Below are positions 35,401 through 47,231 of a stretch of 64,000 nt of DNA, piece by piece. A program made the translations under genes and the position numbers. This DNA is from Blastomyces gilchristii SLH14081 (Eukaryota; Ascomycota; Eurotiomycetes; Onygenales; Ajellomycetaceae). The notes beneath the pieces were generated by a model. It saw nothing but the letters and a program-made list of their open reading frames with translations, did not search any database and was not told the DNA's origin. Within the stretch, counting starts at the first letter, position 1, and every line of letters starts with the position of its first letter. The stretch covers positions 620,001 through 684,000 of the forward strand of contig NW_003101655.1 in the NCBI RefSeq assembly GCF_000003855.2, written 5' to 3'.

Positions 35401-37402
35401 AGAACTGATCATGACAGCTTACAACAGTTTGCTTTAATAAAGAAACTCTCATAACAGCAGATCTGCTGAGCTCAGAGACTGAGTGAATTCTGATTTAAGA
35501 TAGAGCATATCAAGAGAACTAAGAACTCAGTGAATGAATTCTCTCATAGATCTGACTATGTCAAGAAGATCAGAATGACATATAGAAAGACTAGAGAAGA
35601 TAGAAAAGCTTCACAGAATACTTGAACTGAGTGTTATAAAGAGATTAACTGAAGAGTCTCTCAATCTCTTATAAGAGAAGAAAAGAGAGAGAGAAAAGAA
35701 GTCTGTACAACTACTCTCTATAATACTGAGAGTTAATACTCTGAGAATCTCTGTAAGAATTCTTGAAGAGAGTATCTATAATCTGAAGAGTTTGCAGACT
35801 TTGAGAAGTGCTATGAAAGATCTGATATAAGAGAAAACAGAGTATAAGTCTTTATAAGATCTTCTATTCAGATTATCTGAACTGCAACTGAAGAATAAAT
35901 ATACTCATTATATTCAGAAACTGCTTATGACAGAGATCAACTCTACAGAAACAAAGAATTGAAGAGACTTAAATAATCTCTTATAAAGAGAGAACTGAAT
36001 TTATATATCTATAAATGAGTTTCTATGTATAGAACTTATTAAAAGGTATTATGACTCTTCTCTAGTAGATCATTTTACAGATACTAGAACTTATAAGTTA
36101 CTTATAAGAAAATACTTCTAACTGAAGATATGAGAACTTATGAAGAAGATAGTGAATTCTTATACTATTTATCAGAATTCATGAGTAGTGTAGTTCAGAT
36201 TATATGAAGAACTTACTTCTCTACTTATTCTATGAAAATCTTGAGAATAGCTAGAAATGAATGCTCTTATAAGTCTTTCTGAAAGCAAGAACATATATAA
36301 TACCTGCTTTGACAGTGTGCTGATAATAGTAGATCACTTCATCAAGATGACATACTTTATACTCATCTGCAAGAACTTAAAGTCAAAGAATTTGACTCAT
36401 ATCTTCATCTGTGATGTGATTCAGTTACATGAATTACTCATAAACATTGTCTCAGACAGAGAATCAATCTTTATAGAGAAGTTCTGATTTGATCTGATAA
36501 CTATACTGAAGATCTTATAAGATTTAAGTATAGCTTTTCATCAACAGACAGATGATTAGACAGAATATCTGATAAGTATATTAAAACAGTATCTGTAGTG
36601 CTTTGTCAATTATAATCAGAATGACTGAGTGTATTAATTATTACTTACAGAGTTTATATATAACAACTCAAAGTATGTCAGTATAGATAAAACTCTCTTT
36701 AAGATACTTACTGAGACTTATCTACAGATAATCTTGATAGACCTGTGAGAGTATATTATAGAGTATGATGATGTCTATGAACAGGCTGAGAGAATTCAGA
36801 ATATTCAGAAGAAAGCTCACAAATTCTTGAGAAAGACTCAAGAGTATCAGAAGAGATACTATGACTTTAAGCATATTATAAAGAGTTTTAAGAAAGATAA
36901 TAGAGTCTGACTGAGTCTAGAAAATATTATCATATAAAGATCTAGTAAGAAGCTGAATCTCTTACAGACAGAATCTTATAAGATTATAAAGAAAGTTAGC
37001 TTATAGTTTTACAGATTGAAACTGTTATCTGAGTTACAGATATACAATGTTTTTCATATCTCTTTACTCTGTAAATATAAGGAATTCTTAGAAGACAATT
37101 CTGTGACTCATCACTCTGTTTATAAAGTACTAGAGAGTGAAAGAGAATATCAGATTAAAGAAATTGTTAACTCAGAGAAGTAAGATTACAAGCTCTGATT
37201 CAAGATTCAGTGATAAGAATATTCTGATAAGATGAATAAGTTCACTTGAGAATTATCTGAGTAGATAAGATATCTGTGAAAGCTGAGACATGACTTTTAT
37301 ACTGTAAATTCTGATAAGTCAGAATAATACAGTCTTCACTAAGAACCTGATTGTGATAAAGATATTAACACTGTCATTTGTGAATTCTAGTCTATAAGAT
37401 AA
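32467..37402 (+). pseudogene. Degenerate gag-pol of family E
   Basis: ATG 32467 (MTERTRN). Gag ends in a decayed CCHC knuckle near 33492-33533 (second Cys now Tyr). Reverse transcriptase lies about 34240-34900, including MKVSVIFIKNKNKDLRLYMNY and YLND for YLDD near 34700. RNase H lies about 35130-35450 with YDIYNQKLL. The integrase His-Cys region and DDE core lie about 36050-36700. Near 37138-37270 there is a chromodomain-like end (EREYQIKEIVNSEK...WELSE). Chromodomains target such elements to heterochromatin. Numerous TGA, TAA and TAG codons; inactive. Confidence 0.87.
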
Positions 37403-39254
37403 TGAGTTTCTACTGAAATGAACAGTCTGCAGTGTATACAAAGAAAAGAAGAAATCATGTTCTTATTAAAAGTTAAAAAATAAAGAAAATAAAAACAGGA
37501 CTGTGAACACAATTTAGAGATTAACAAAGAAAAAATAAAGAAAACTCACACTCATATTCTTAATATCTGTGACACTCAATTCCTCTATGACTACTAATTT
37601 TCCTCTTTAAAGAAGCAGAGAGTATCATGCTCATGATACAGATAATTATTGCATTTGATATGAAGACTGTCAGAAATACACAGACTTCAGAGAAGTTAGA
37701 TATCAGAGTATATACAGTTGTAGCAGAGTCTTGAGAGCTGATCATCTGTATATATAATCAGATACTTCTTATAAAGCTATGTTCACTCTCTCAGTTGTGC
37801 TGAAGTATTCAGTCTGAAAACAATTGAGATGTGAAGAGAGAGCTGATATACTTAGATTAACTCTTATCATGAATTCATAGCATTTACATTGTCTTAATTA
37901 CTCAGATTTTACAGATATCTGAAGACTTATCTCTCATTAACAATGAAATTGTGAAATTGCACTGTGATGTGAGAACTGTTGATAGAGAATCTAGATATAT
38001 TTGTATATACCTGGTCAGAGATTGTGCAGATAGAGAGAAGATGATTGTAGACCTGCAGAACTGTAGAAAACACTAGCAGCATCAGAAGCTTTACAGGAAC
38101 TGTCAGCTAGAATCTGTAAGAAATTACTTATAAGAAGACTTACAGCAAAGAGCAGAACTACACTGCTTGAAGTCAGAGACTGATCTGAAGAAGACACAGA
38201 GTTGACTGCTGACCTGAAGATCAGATGCAGTGACAGAGCTGAAGAAGATGAAGATACTATTATAAGTAATGATATCTCTGCTTCATCAGCTGATAAAAAG
38301 TGACTAGAGAAGTTATAAGAATACTCATAAGAAGCTCAGCAGCAGCCAGACATTATTCATGAAGATATTAAAATTGAAAGAATTTTTGATTCTTGAGAAG
38401 TTCTTGAATTAATATACAGATATTGTCAGAAACACACTCTCTCTATTATCTGAGTGAAAACACTTTGCAAATGAATAAGAATACTCACAGTTATGAAAAT
38501 AAGAACTATTACAGAAAAAGAAAAAAGAAGATGAGATTCTGTGAACAGATCTGAGATATTTATACTACTCTAGAGAGGTTAATTTACACTATGAGTGATT
38601 TCACAGAACAGTCAGATCACTCTAGTAAATAAAGAGTGATTATGAATTGCAGATCTGAATCTTTCTATATGACTATAAAGAGTGATTGCAGACTGTGAAT
38701 ATCTTGATTCTACAATTCTACAGAGTTGATGAAAGAATGAAAAATTTCTCATAATTCTACAGTGTCAAAGAATAATGATTTATGAGAATAAGTGAAAGAT
38801 TAACTTATAAATACTTCTCTTTAATGAGAGTGATCTCACAGAAAGTGATTCATCTGCACAATAAATCTGTGTGATGATCACATAAGAATCTCATGAAAAA
38901 ATAATTGAAGATCAACTGAAACTCTTCAGATTGAAAGATATGAGATGAATCTGTGTAATAATCACACAAGAATCTTGTAAACATGATTAAGAGTCAATCA
39001 GAACTCTTCTGTATGAAAGATATGAGATGAATCTGTATAATAGTCAGAGAAAGATCTGCAGATTACAAAGAATCTTGTGAAATAAGAAACTGAGTGAGAC
39101 TCTTTTCTCTTTATAATAATAAGGGATTTTTCCTCACTGAGATTTTTTATAAATATAAAGGATTTTTACTGAGTATTACTGCAGTGCTGAGTGTGATTCT
39201 ATGAAATCACTCAGTGAAAGGCTTTATGAACAAAGCCTTAGAGAGAAGAGAGTA
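37403..39254 (+). other. Long non-coding 3' region of E
   Basis: About 1.85 kb between the pol end and the 3' LTR without a recognisable gene. Short minus-strand ORFs near 37560-37745 and 38015-38197 show no family features. It includes a tandem repeat at 38863-39045. Confidence 0.6.
38863..39045 (+). repeat. Tandem repeat of 82-85 bp
   Basis: Units start at 38863, 38948 and 39030 (partial), each opening aatctgtgt or aatctgtat and containing agatatgagatga near the end. Confidence 0.85.
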
Positions 39255-39512
39255 TGTAAGAAATCTCACTTCTTACAGATTCTTTATCTCTATTTCTATC
39301 TCTTGTATAATTAATAGAGTTAGCAGCCCTTGACTACACACAACTATATAGACTGAAGTTCACAAATACTATTCATAACTCAGCTTGAATACTATTATAC
39401 ATTTGATCTCTACATTTTATCTTTCTATCACAAATACTTCTAGTAGTTAACAGTACATATCACATCAAGCTGCAAACACCTGAATAATCGCCTGCGAGCA
39501 CTTATTCTTACA
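39255..39512 (+). repeat. 3' LTR of E (258 bp)
   Basis: Partner of 32177-32434, followed by the duplicated AGTAG. Confidence 0.93.
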
Positions 39513-39676
39513 AGTAGTATTATTGATTAACAAGATCTCAAACACATTAATACTGATTGAATAAGATGATTTTAACACCTGATAGGCATAATGAATGAAG
39601 CAGTAGTTAAATAATAATTATATTGACAAGAAATCTCAAATTGACAGTGTTTTTGCACAAAACAGGTCTCATAACC

Positions 39677-39772
39677 TGTGAAAGATGTAAAGCTTACTTA
39701 ATTGAAAAGGTTGCTAGCTTGTGAGAAGTTATATGATGGAAGGATTAGTAAACCAGATCACGTGACCTGACA
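39677..39772 (-). repeat. 5' LTR of C2 (96 bp)
   Basis: Matches the C1 LTRs. The short leader between it and E (39518-39676) is collinear with the C1 leader. Confidence 0.88.
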
Positions 39773-39972
39773 AGTTGTAATCAATGTCAGAAATAATATA
39801 TATATATATATTTAACTATCATGATTTACAAATCATTATAATGTATAAGTATCAACATTTTTTCAATATTGATATTCATAATATTAATATATTTTTAACA
39901 ATATTATCTAATAATATAATTTGATAACACTCTCTTTCACAATATTAATATATTTTAAGAAATATGACAGAG
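39773..39972. other. AT-rich spacer, no gene seen
   Basis: Very AT-rich, with an (AT)n run near 39800 and repeated aatattaatata motifs. It ends with CAGAG, the left duplication of G3. It is continuous with the sequence after 45683. Confidence 0.6.
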
Positions 39973-40286
39973 TGTGGCGGGCTGCGCCCGATCAATCATA
40001 TAGACTATTCCGTACACTTCATAGATTCCTACTGCCTCATTCCCAATCGCTGATTCTCAGCTGCCATGAACGTGTATGTTCTGATCGCTGATCCTCGGCT
40101 GCTATGAACGCGTGTATATTCATCCGCCCCGAAGCTCCACTGTGTACATCATCACATATGTGTATAAATATTCACTTTGATCACTGATTCTCGCACTTTC
40201 TCTTTCTTTCCTTCTCTAATGTTTTTCTCTTTGTTATATAAGATCTATCAATATAATATCAATCTATTTGATGTAGGCCTCTTACA
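39973..40286 (+). repeat. 5' LTR of G3 (314 bp)
   Basis: TGTGG...TTACA. It has a TATAAATA box at 40163-40170 and aatgtttttct at 40218-40228. An internal imperfect direct repeat (gatcctcggctgct-like) distinguishes the 312-314-bp subtype from the 295-bp subtype. Confidence 0.93.
40163..40170 (+). promoter_or_regulatory. TATA box in G3 LTR
   Basis: TATAAATA lies 48 nt upstream of the segment that would be the transcript 5' end if the element self-primes. The same box is in the other G-family LTRs. Confidence 0.55.
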
Positions 40287-40288
40287 TT

Positions 40289-40299
40289 AGAAAAACATT
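40289..40299 (+). promoter_or_regulatory. Putative self-priming primer-binding site of G3
   Basis: agaaaaacatt, 2 nt after the LTR, is the exact reverse complement of LTR bases 40218-40228. The last pair is A-T here but T-A in G1 and G4, so the pairing covaries. Confidence 0.62.
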
Positions 40300-40592
40300 T
40301 ATTGTCTTCTTATTAGAAATGATTATTCACACATCATCTTCTCATTAGAAATGATTATTCATTGAGAGATATCTGAACACATAATGACATGTAAGAAAGA
40401 GAAACAGTTAAGTGAACACTGAGTTCTCAGATAGAAGCTTGCTCATCAGTCACTCTGGCCCTGTAATAAGATCTTACAAAGAGAATGTCAGTAAAAGACC
40501 TGAGAGTTCTGACACTCAGACATATGAGATATTCATACAATTACACTTCTTCAGATTTTACAGATATCACACATTCAACAAACAATATAATC

Positions 40593-43500
40593 ATATCTAA
40601 CAATAATATGAAAGAACTCTTGAGTGTAAGTATAGAAGTGATATCACAGTGACTCTGAGCAATGTTGAAATTTCAACAATAATAAATAGCTAATATGCAT
40701 GCAACTTAACAACATCAATATGAAGAGATTCAATGATTATCACAATAAGAAACTCATGCAATTTCAACATCTACAGAATTGAATATAAAAGTGCTGAAGA
40801 AACACTTAGATACTTCTATATATTTTAATACTTTTGATCTCACTCTCTACTCATCATGAAGGATGAAAATGCTCATGAAACTGAGTATAGATGAAGATGT
40901 CATCAGTTCATTAATCAATCAAGATTGATATATCAATGAATGATTGAAGAATCGCATGAAACAGAAGTTTGATTCATGAATGAAAGCATATGAATCAGTG
41001 TTGTGAATATCTGACAACATCATCAAACATCTTGATGTTCTGTTTCAAGACACTGCCATGTAACAGAAAGTGTTAGATTAATTACAGAGTATCTGACAGA
41101 GAAACACTTCTCTTACAACATTCATTCCTGACTTTGATATCAAGATTCTAGAAGCAGGTGATCAATCTTGAAAGAATTAAATAAAGATTAGCATGCTTAA
41201 GAAGACATTAACTTTCAAACTCTTACAGGCTCTTGTAAGTGTAGATGAAGACCAGACTTATGAAGGTTTCTGCACACAGCTTCAGACATTGAATGACTGT
41301 CTTACCAAGCTCAAGAGTATACAGAACAGTGGCAGAAGATATTACACTTCAGTCATTCATACACTCACACTGAAGAACAGCAATGATGCAGATATCATGA
41401 ACTGAATAGATTCAAATGTCTATGTACAAGCAAGAGTTTCTGCTGTTTGAACAGGCTTTCAAGTCTCTGAAATCACTTCTGAGAAAGTCACTGATCAATG
41501 TCAATATGAAGTATGCATCAACTGTAACTGATTAGAACACATTGCTTTCAACTACTGATTAATCTATGTGTCTTCACACTCAAGAGAAAGACCAGTACCT
41601 TCTCAATTGAGAGAAAGATCAGTATCTTCTCATTTGAAGAATGAATCAGTGCCTGTCTGCACCAACCACATTGCAGTGAAGGAAGATTCAGAAGATAACT
41701 ATAAGAATGTCTTGATAAAACAGAGAAAAGATTAGCTTCTGTTCAAATTTGTAAACAGGAGCTTGAAGAGGTCAGATGACAATGATTTGAAGAGAAAATA
41801 ACAATGAATATAATTCTTGTATCTACTGTGATTGATAACATGTATAATATGAAAGTCATGATAGACAGCAGTCTATGCCACTATGCAATGATAAAATCTT
41901 CAGTCATAAGATGTCATAATCTCCAGTGTATCTTCTTATCAAAACCCTGACTCCTTGCAGAATTTAATGATATAAAAGACATTTGTATCTGTTACATGAT
42001 GAAGCTGATCATAGATGTGAGAGGACATCAATGTGAAGATGCCTATGCATATAAAGTTGATAATCTTGATTACAATCTTATATTAGAACTTGCCTGGCTA
42101 TCTGAACAAGGCATCTTGTTAGACACTTGAAACAGAAGCTTGATATTCTCTAACAATGATAGAATTCATGAAGATGACATTCACAAGATCATGAATCTGA
42201 CACAGATCTCTGTCATCATATATAAAATGCTCTGAAAAAGAAGTCACTGACAGCAGAATCATGTGACAATCTATTTCATCAGTCTGACTGATATTAAAAA
42301 GACTCTAGAAAAGTTATTCTGTGTTATAATAACAGATTCTTGTATGAAACTCTCTCAATAATATCATGAATATCTAGATATCTTCTGACAAGACAATATT
42401 ATGAATATACCTCTCTTACAAGGTTCTGAAGTGAATCACAGTATCAAGTTAGAGAAGAAGAATGATAAGAACTCTGAACTGTCATGAGGCCTTCTTTACA
42501 ACATGTTCTGAGATGAACTTCTTCTTCTTTAAAAGACACTCAATGATCTATTGAATAAAGAATTCATACCTGTTAGCAATTCTTCTATCACAACCTCTAT
42601 TCTCTTTGCAAAGAAACCAGATACAGAACTCTGATTCTGTGTGAACTATCAAGAACTGAACAGAATAACAAAGAAAGATCACTATCTGCTATCTCTTATC
42701 AATGAAACCCTAGCTCACATTGAACAAGCTTAATGATTTATAAAACTAGATATTACTACTGTGCTTCATAAGATCCGCATTGCTGAAGAAGATGAGTGAC
42801 TTACAGTATTCTGAACACAATATAACCTCTTTGAATGAATAGTTACTCTCTTCAAACTGACTAACACTCTCAGTACATTTCAGAAGTATATCAACTGAGC
42901 ACTCTGAGATTTCCTTGATGAATTTGCATCTGCATATCTTGATAACATCCTCATCTTCACTGATGCATTCAGAAAAGAACATTAAGAACATGTATAGAAG
43001 ATATTACAATGACTATGAGAAGCAGAACTACTGATAGATATTGACAAGTGTGATTTTAAAGTCAAGAGTATCAAATATCTGAGTTTTATTATAGAAGCTG
43101 ATAAGAAGATTTGAATGAATTCTGAGAAAGTCTCTGTCATTCTTGAATGAGAAGCTCTGTGTACTGTGAAAGATGTATAAAGCTTCATTGAATTTGCTAA
43201 CTTCTATCAGTAATTTATATGAAACTTCTCAGATATCATGAGATCATTTATAGAACTCATCAAGAAGAACTCAGTATTTCAGTAATCAGCAGACACTAAA
43301 GCTGCATTCACACAGATAAAGAAGATGTTCATCAATGTCTCTCTGCTAATGATATTTAACTCTGATTGTGAGACAGTTGTTGAAGCTGATTTCTCTGACT
43401 ATGTGACAGAAGAAGTGATATTGTAATATGATAATGAAGATGTTCTACAATCATGTATCTTTATATCTAAGAAACTGAGTCCTGCTGAATGTAATTATGA

Positions 43501-45364
43501 GATCTATGATAAGGAACTTCTCACAATCATACACTATCTAGAAGAATGAGACTCTGAACTCTGAAGTGTCTCTGAATTTAAGATAATCACAGATTATAAG
43601 AACCTCAAATACTTCACAATGATCTGTAAACTCACTGAATAATAGATATGATAATCAGAGTTTCTAAGCTGCTTTCATTTTACAATACACTATCACTCTG
43701 GCAGTCAGAACTTAATGACAGATACTCTCTCATGATGAGAACAAGATATACTATCTGATGTGACAGATACACACTGAATGAATTGAGAACACTGACTCTT
43801 GAATCTGAAGATACTAGTTGATTATGATAAGGTCACTCATGATACTATACACACTTCACTGATCAGAACATTCTCCAGATCTACACTGAATGAATTGTGG
43901 TATATAACAGCTTAAACTGATGAACTTCTCTAAACACTCACTGAAGCAGTACATCTAGAAGCACTCTGATTTCCCTCAGAACTATATATAAGAACTGATA
44001 TCTCAGAATGTTCAATTGATGATAATAACACTCTACAATTTCATGAATAACACTGAGTCTCTCACTCTGAACTCTTACATATCTGAATAATACAATAGAT
44101 GCATGATTCACTTATGACTGATTATTCAGGTCATGAATAACTGTATAGAATAATCTTCTGAGAGTTCTACTAGTCTGAGATATTAAACAGTATTAGACAC
44201 TTCATTCAAAACTGCAACTGTTGTTCTTTCATCATCTTGTGAAAGAACTGTAGAAAAGATCTGCTGAAATCACTTAATATCTCTGATAAGATCTGATGAG
44301 ATGTGATAATTGACTTTGCTGTTAATCTCTCTGAGAGTAAGAATTGTAGAAACATTCTGATCATTGTGAATTAATTAAGCAAAGATGTAATATTGAAATC
44401 TTGTAATAAGATAAATACTGAATAAGTCACTGAAGCTTTTCTACAGAGTCTATTCTATTAAATGCACAGATTGTCAAGATCTATAGTATTGAATCAGAGT
44501 TATCAATTCATGAGCACTCTCTGAACAAGAATCTGTCAAGTTCTCAAGATTACACACTGTCTGTCAACTGTCTATCACTCTGAGACTGATGATATATCAG
44601 AATGAACAATTCAGACTGTGAAGAATTATCTTTATAAGTTCTGCAATCACTTATAAGATGATTGGCATGATTTTCTTCTACATGCAGAGATTACTATCAA
44701 TGATCAAAATACTGTTTCAACAGATGTAAGCCTGTTCTTTCTTACACACAGTTATCACATGAAAGTGTTGAATCTTCTAGAGATCACACAGTTCACATCA
44801 AACCTCTGCAGTCTGATTCAGATTGCTGATAATATAGTAATGAAGCTTTGAGACATCTATGACTGAGCAGAAGTCTTCATGACAGCTGTGAAACAAGATC
44901 AAGAGAATCAAATCAATGTTCACTGAGATCCCACTGAGCAGTATAAGATAGAAGACTTAGTGTGATTGAATCTTAAGAATATACAGATCACACATTCATC
45001 TCATACACTGAATTATCATTATATTAAGTATAGAGTGATAGAAGTTCTAGATAGTTATAACTACTGTCTTGATACATCATCAGAGATTCATAATGTCTTT
45101 TATACAAGCTTACTCTGTCACATTATTATCAACCTGTTCTCTTCTTAACTAACTTCTGACTGACAGCTGCCAGGGATCATAGAAGAAGATAATGAGCTTG
45201 AGTGAGAGATTGAAGATATTCTCAATGAGAGATCACACAGCTGCAGTTAATAATATCTTATGAAATGAGTCAGCTATGATCAATCAATCTGAACTCTGAG
45301 TTCTGCATTATCTGAAACAGCAGTTCTTGACTGATGAGAACTGCTTCTGAAAGAAGAAGGCTAA
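40593..45364 (+). pseudogene. Degenerate gag-pol-chromodomain of G3
   Basis: The initiator is now ATA at 40593. Domains in order: Gag; zinc knuckle near 41514-41560 (CINC...HIAFN); retropepsin-like AMIDSS-type segment near 41850; RT about 42580-43000 with YLDN at 42935-42946 (second catalytic Asp to Asn); RNase H about 43370-43560; integrase about 44110-44600; chromodomain about 45181-45340 (EWEIEDILNERS...YLMKWVSYD). The stop TAA (45362-45364) touches the LTR, so the polypurine tract (gaaagaagaaggc) lies inside the ORF. In-frame stops are many, chiefly TGA at Trp. Confidence 0.88.
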
Positions 45365-45678
45365 TGTAGCAGGCTGCACCTGATCAATCATATAGACTAT
45401 TCTGTACACTTCATAGATTTCTACTGCCTCATTTCTGATCACTGATCCTCAGCTGCTACAAACATGTATGTTCTGATCACTGATCCTCGGCTGCTACAAA
45501 CATGTGTATATTCTTCCGCCTTGAAGCTCCACCGCGTACATCATCACATACACATATAAATATTCACTTTGATCACTGATTCTCACACTTTCTCTTTCTT
45601 TCCGTCTCTAACATTTTTCTCTTTGTTATATAAGATCTATCAATATAATACCGATCTATTCGGCGTAGAACTCTTACA
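45365..45678 (+). repeat. 3' LTR of G3 (314 bp)
   Basis: Partner of 39973-40286. Differences are chiefly transitions; the aatg of the self-priming segment is aaca here, as expected if both derive from aacg. Confidence 0.93.
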
Positions 45679-46631
45679 CAGAGATTGATTAAGATTGTTT
45701 ATTTACTTTTATATATTGATAATATTCAATCTGAGTTAGTACTAAAATTATAACTAAGCTAAGAAAGAAAATTATTTTCTCTTATAATAATTCTTCTTAC
45801 ACACATCAGTAATCAGTTATTAAAAATAAATTATTATCTTTCTTAAATCTTTATTATATCTTCTGAATTTACTTCTTTCACTTCTATTGAAGATTTACAA
45901 ACTCTTCAAGAAATCACTGTAAATCACAAAGTCTATATTATTTACAATTCAACACAGAATACTCTTTTTCAATTATAATAAATAACTACTTCATTCTTCA
46001 TATCTGATTTCAGGTTATAAAATTTATGAAAAACTCAACACAAATATCAAGATAAACTGTGAAATAAGTATTAATAGATTATAGTGTAGATTACTAAAGA
46101 GTTATTTCTCTACTATAATCACTGTAACTTTATTTAGAAACATTCATTATAAACTGATTATAACTCTGAAGAAACTTTCTGATATCTGAAGGTATCAGAA
46201 TACAGATAATAGATGAAAAATAATCAGAAAATTATTACTGAGCTGATAAGTTACTCTATTAAATAATAATTTTTAATAATACTAACTTTTCAATTTGAAG
46301 AAAATTATGTAAAAATAATTATATATTAATACTCTGATTTCAAAACTCTCATCTGATAACTTCTGTGAATAATTACTTTGTATATATATATCTCTGAATT
46401 TTTCTCTTCAATTACTTGAAAATCTCAAATTCTGAACACTTCTTCAAATACTTAATTCAAATCTTCGTATTTCACATTGATTCTGTCTTCAGTTCAATCT
46501 CAAGATATATTATAACATTAATATACAATATCTAGAATCAGAGTTGAAGAATCATTAAAGAGTATCTCTCACAGTGAATGTATAAACTAGTATAAATAAT
46601 CTTATATTTATAAGAGTTACATGTTATTATA
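45679..46631. other. Unassigned AT-rich region between G3 and G4
   Basis: Starts with the CAGAG duplication of G3. Two stretches read like decayed protein: about 45865-45980 (EFTSFTSIEDLQTLQEI) and, in another frame, about 46013-46225 (GYKIYEKLNTNIKIN). They are separated by a plausible 3' splice-like tttcag at 46009-46014. I do not recognise them, and AT-rich chance ORFs are possible. Confidence 0.35.
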
Positions 46632-46926
46632 TGTCTGGCGGGCTGCGCCTGATCATCATATAGACTATTTCTTTACACTTCATAGATTCCGCTGAAAGCT
46701 CCGATTCTCGGTCATTCTCAATCGCCAATTCTCAGCTGAAAAACCCATGGAATTCCTATTCTTCCGCCCTGAAGCTCCACCGCGTACACACCATGTACGT
46801 GTATAAATATTCACTTCAATTGCTGATTCTCACACTTTCTCTTTCTTTTTCTTCTTTAACATTTTTCACTTTGTTATATAAGACCTATAAATATTATACT
46901 GATCTATTCAGCATAGGCCTCTTACA
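46632..46926 (+). repeat. 5' LTR of G4 (295 bp)
   Basis: Same subtype as G1, with two extra bases after the initial TGT. TATAAATA at 46802-46809 and aacatttttca at 46858-46868. Confidence 0.9.
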
Positions 46927-46928
46927 CT

Positions 46929-46939
46929 TGAAAAATGTT
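46929..46939 (+). promoter_or_regulatory. Putative self-priming primer-binding site of G4
   Basis: tgaaaaatgtt, 2 nt after the LTR, exactly complementary to 46858-46868. Confidence 0.6.
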
Positions 46940-47231
46940 CATTGTCTTCTTATTAGAAATGATTATTCATCAAGAAGATATCTGAACATGTAACAATGTA
47001 TAAGAAATAGAGAAACAGTTAAACAGTTAAGCAGACACTGAGTCCTCGGATAGAAGCTTACTCACCAGTTGCCCTGGCCCTGCAACAAGATCTTATGAAG
47101 AGAACAAGATCTTACAAAGAGAATATCAGTGAAAAACCTGAGAGTTCTGACACTACAGATGTATGAGATATTTACATGATTACACTTCTTCTGATTCCCC
47201 AGATATCACACATTCAATGATTGATATAATC

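Larger units (their letters stand above)
32177..39512 (+). mobile_element. Ty3/gypsy chromovirus family E
   Basis: 258-bp LTRs at 32177-32434 and 39255-39512, with perfect target duplication AGTAG (32172-32176 and 39513-39517). The empty site is in C1 at 20464-20468. Gag-pol occupies 32467-37402, followed by an unusually long non-coding 3' region. Distinct from the G family in LTR and protein sequence. The polypurine tract before the 3' LTR is agagagaagagag. Confidence 0.93.
21819..39772 (-). mobile_element. Ty1/copia-like element C2 (minus), multiply invaded
   Basis: Sister of C1 with the same 96-bp LTRs (21819-21914 and 39677-39772) and the same coding order on the minus strand. Its sequence is interrupted by gypsy G2 (22442-27166), MITE1 (31340-31845) and gypsy E (32177-39512). 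Removing them restores collinearity with C1, except for a deletion of about 355 bp near 22230. No clear target duplication is visible: the left flank is ATGCA and the right flank AGTTG. An end may have been exchanged or altered. Confidence 0.85.
39973..45678 (+). mobile_element. Ty3/gypsy chromovirus G3, structurally complete
   Basis: 314-bp LTRs at 39973-40286 and 45365-45678, with perfect target duplication CAGAG (39968-39972 and 45679-45683). It is the only G-family copy in the window with both LTRs and no nested insertion or large deletion, so it is the best reference for family length (5706 bp). Confidence 0.95.

Noticed and set aside
37560..38197. Minus-strand ORFs of about 60 residues in the 3' region of E.
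   Set aside because: Short, no recognisable motif, and in a decayed element; likely chance.
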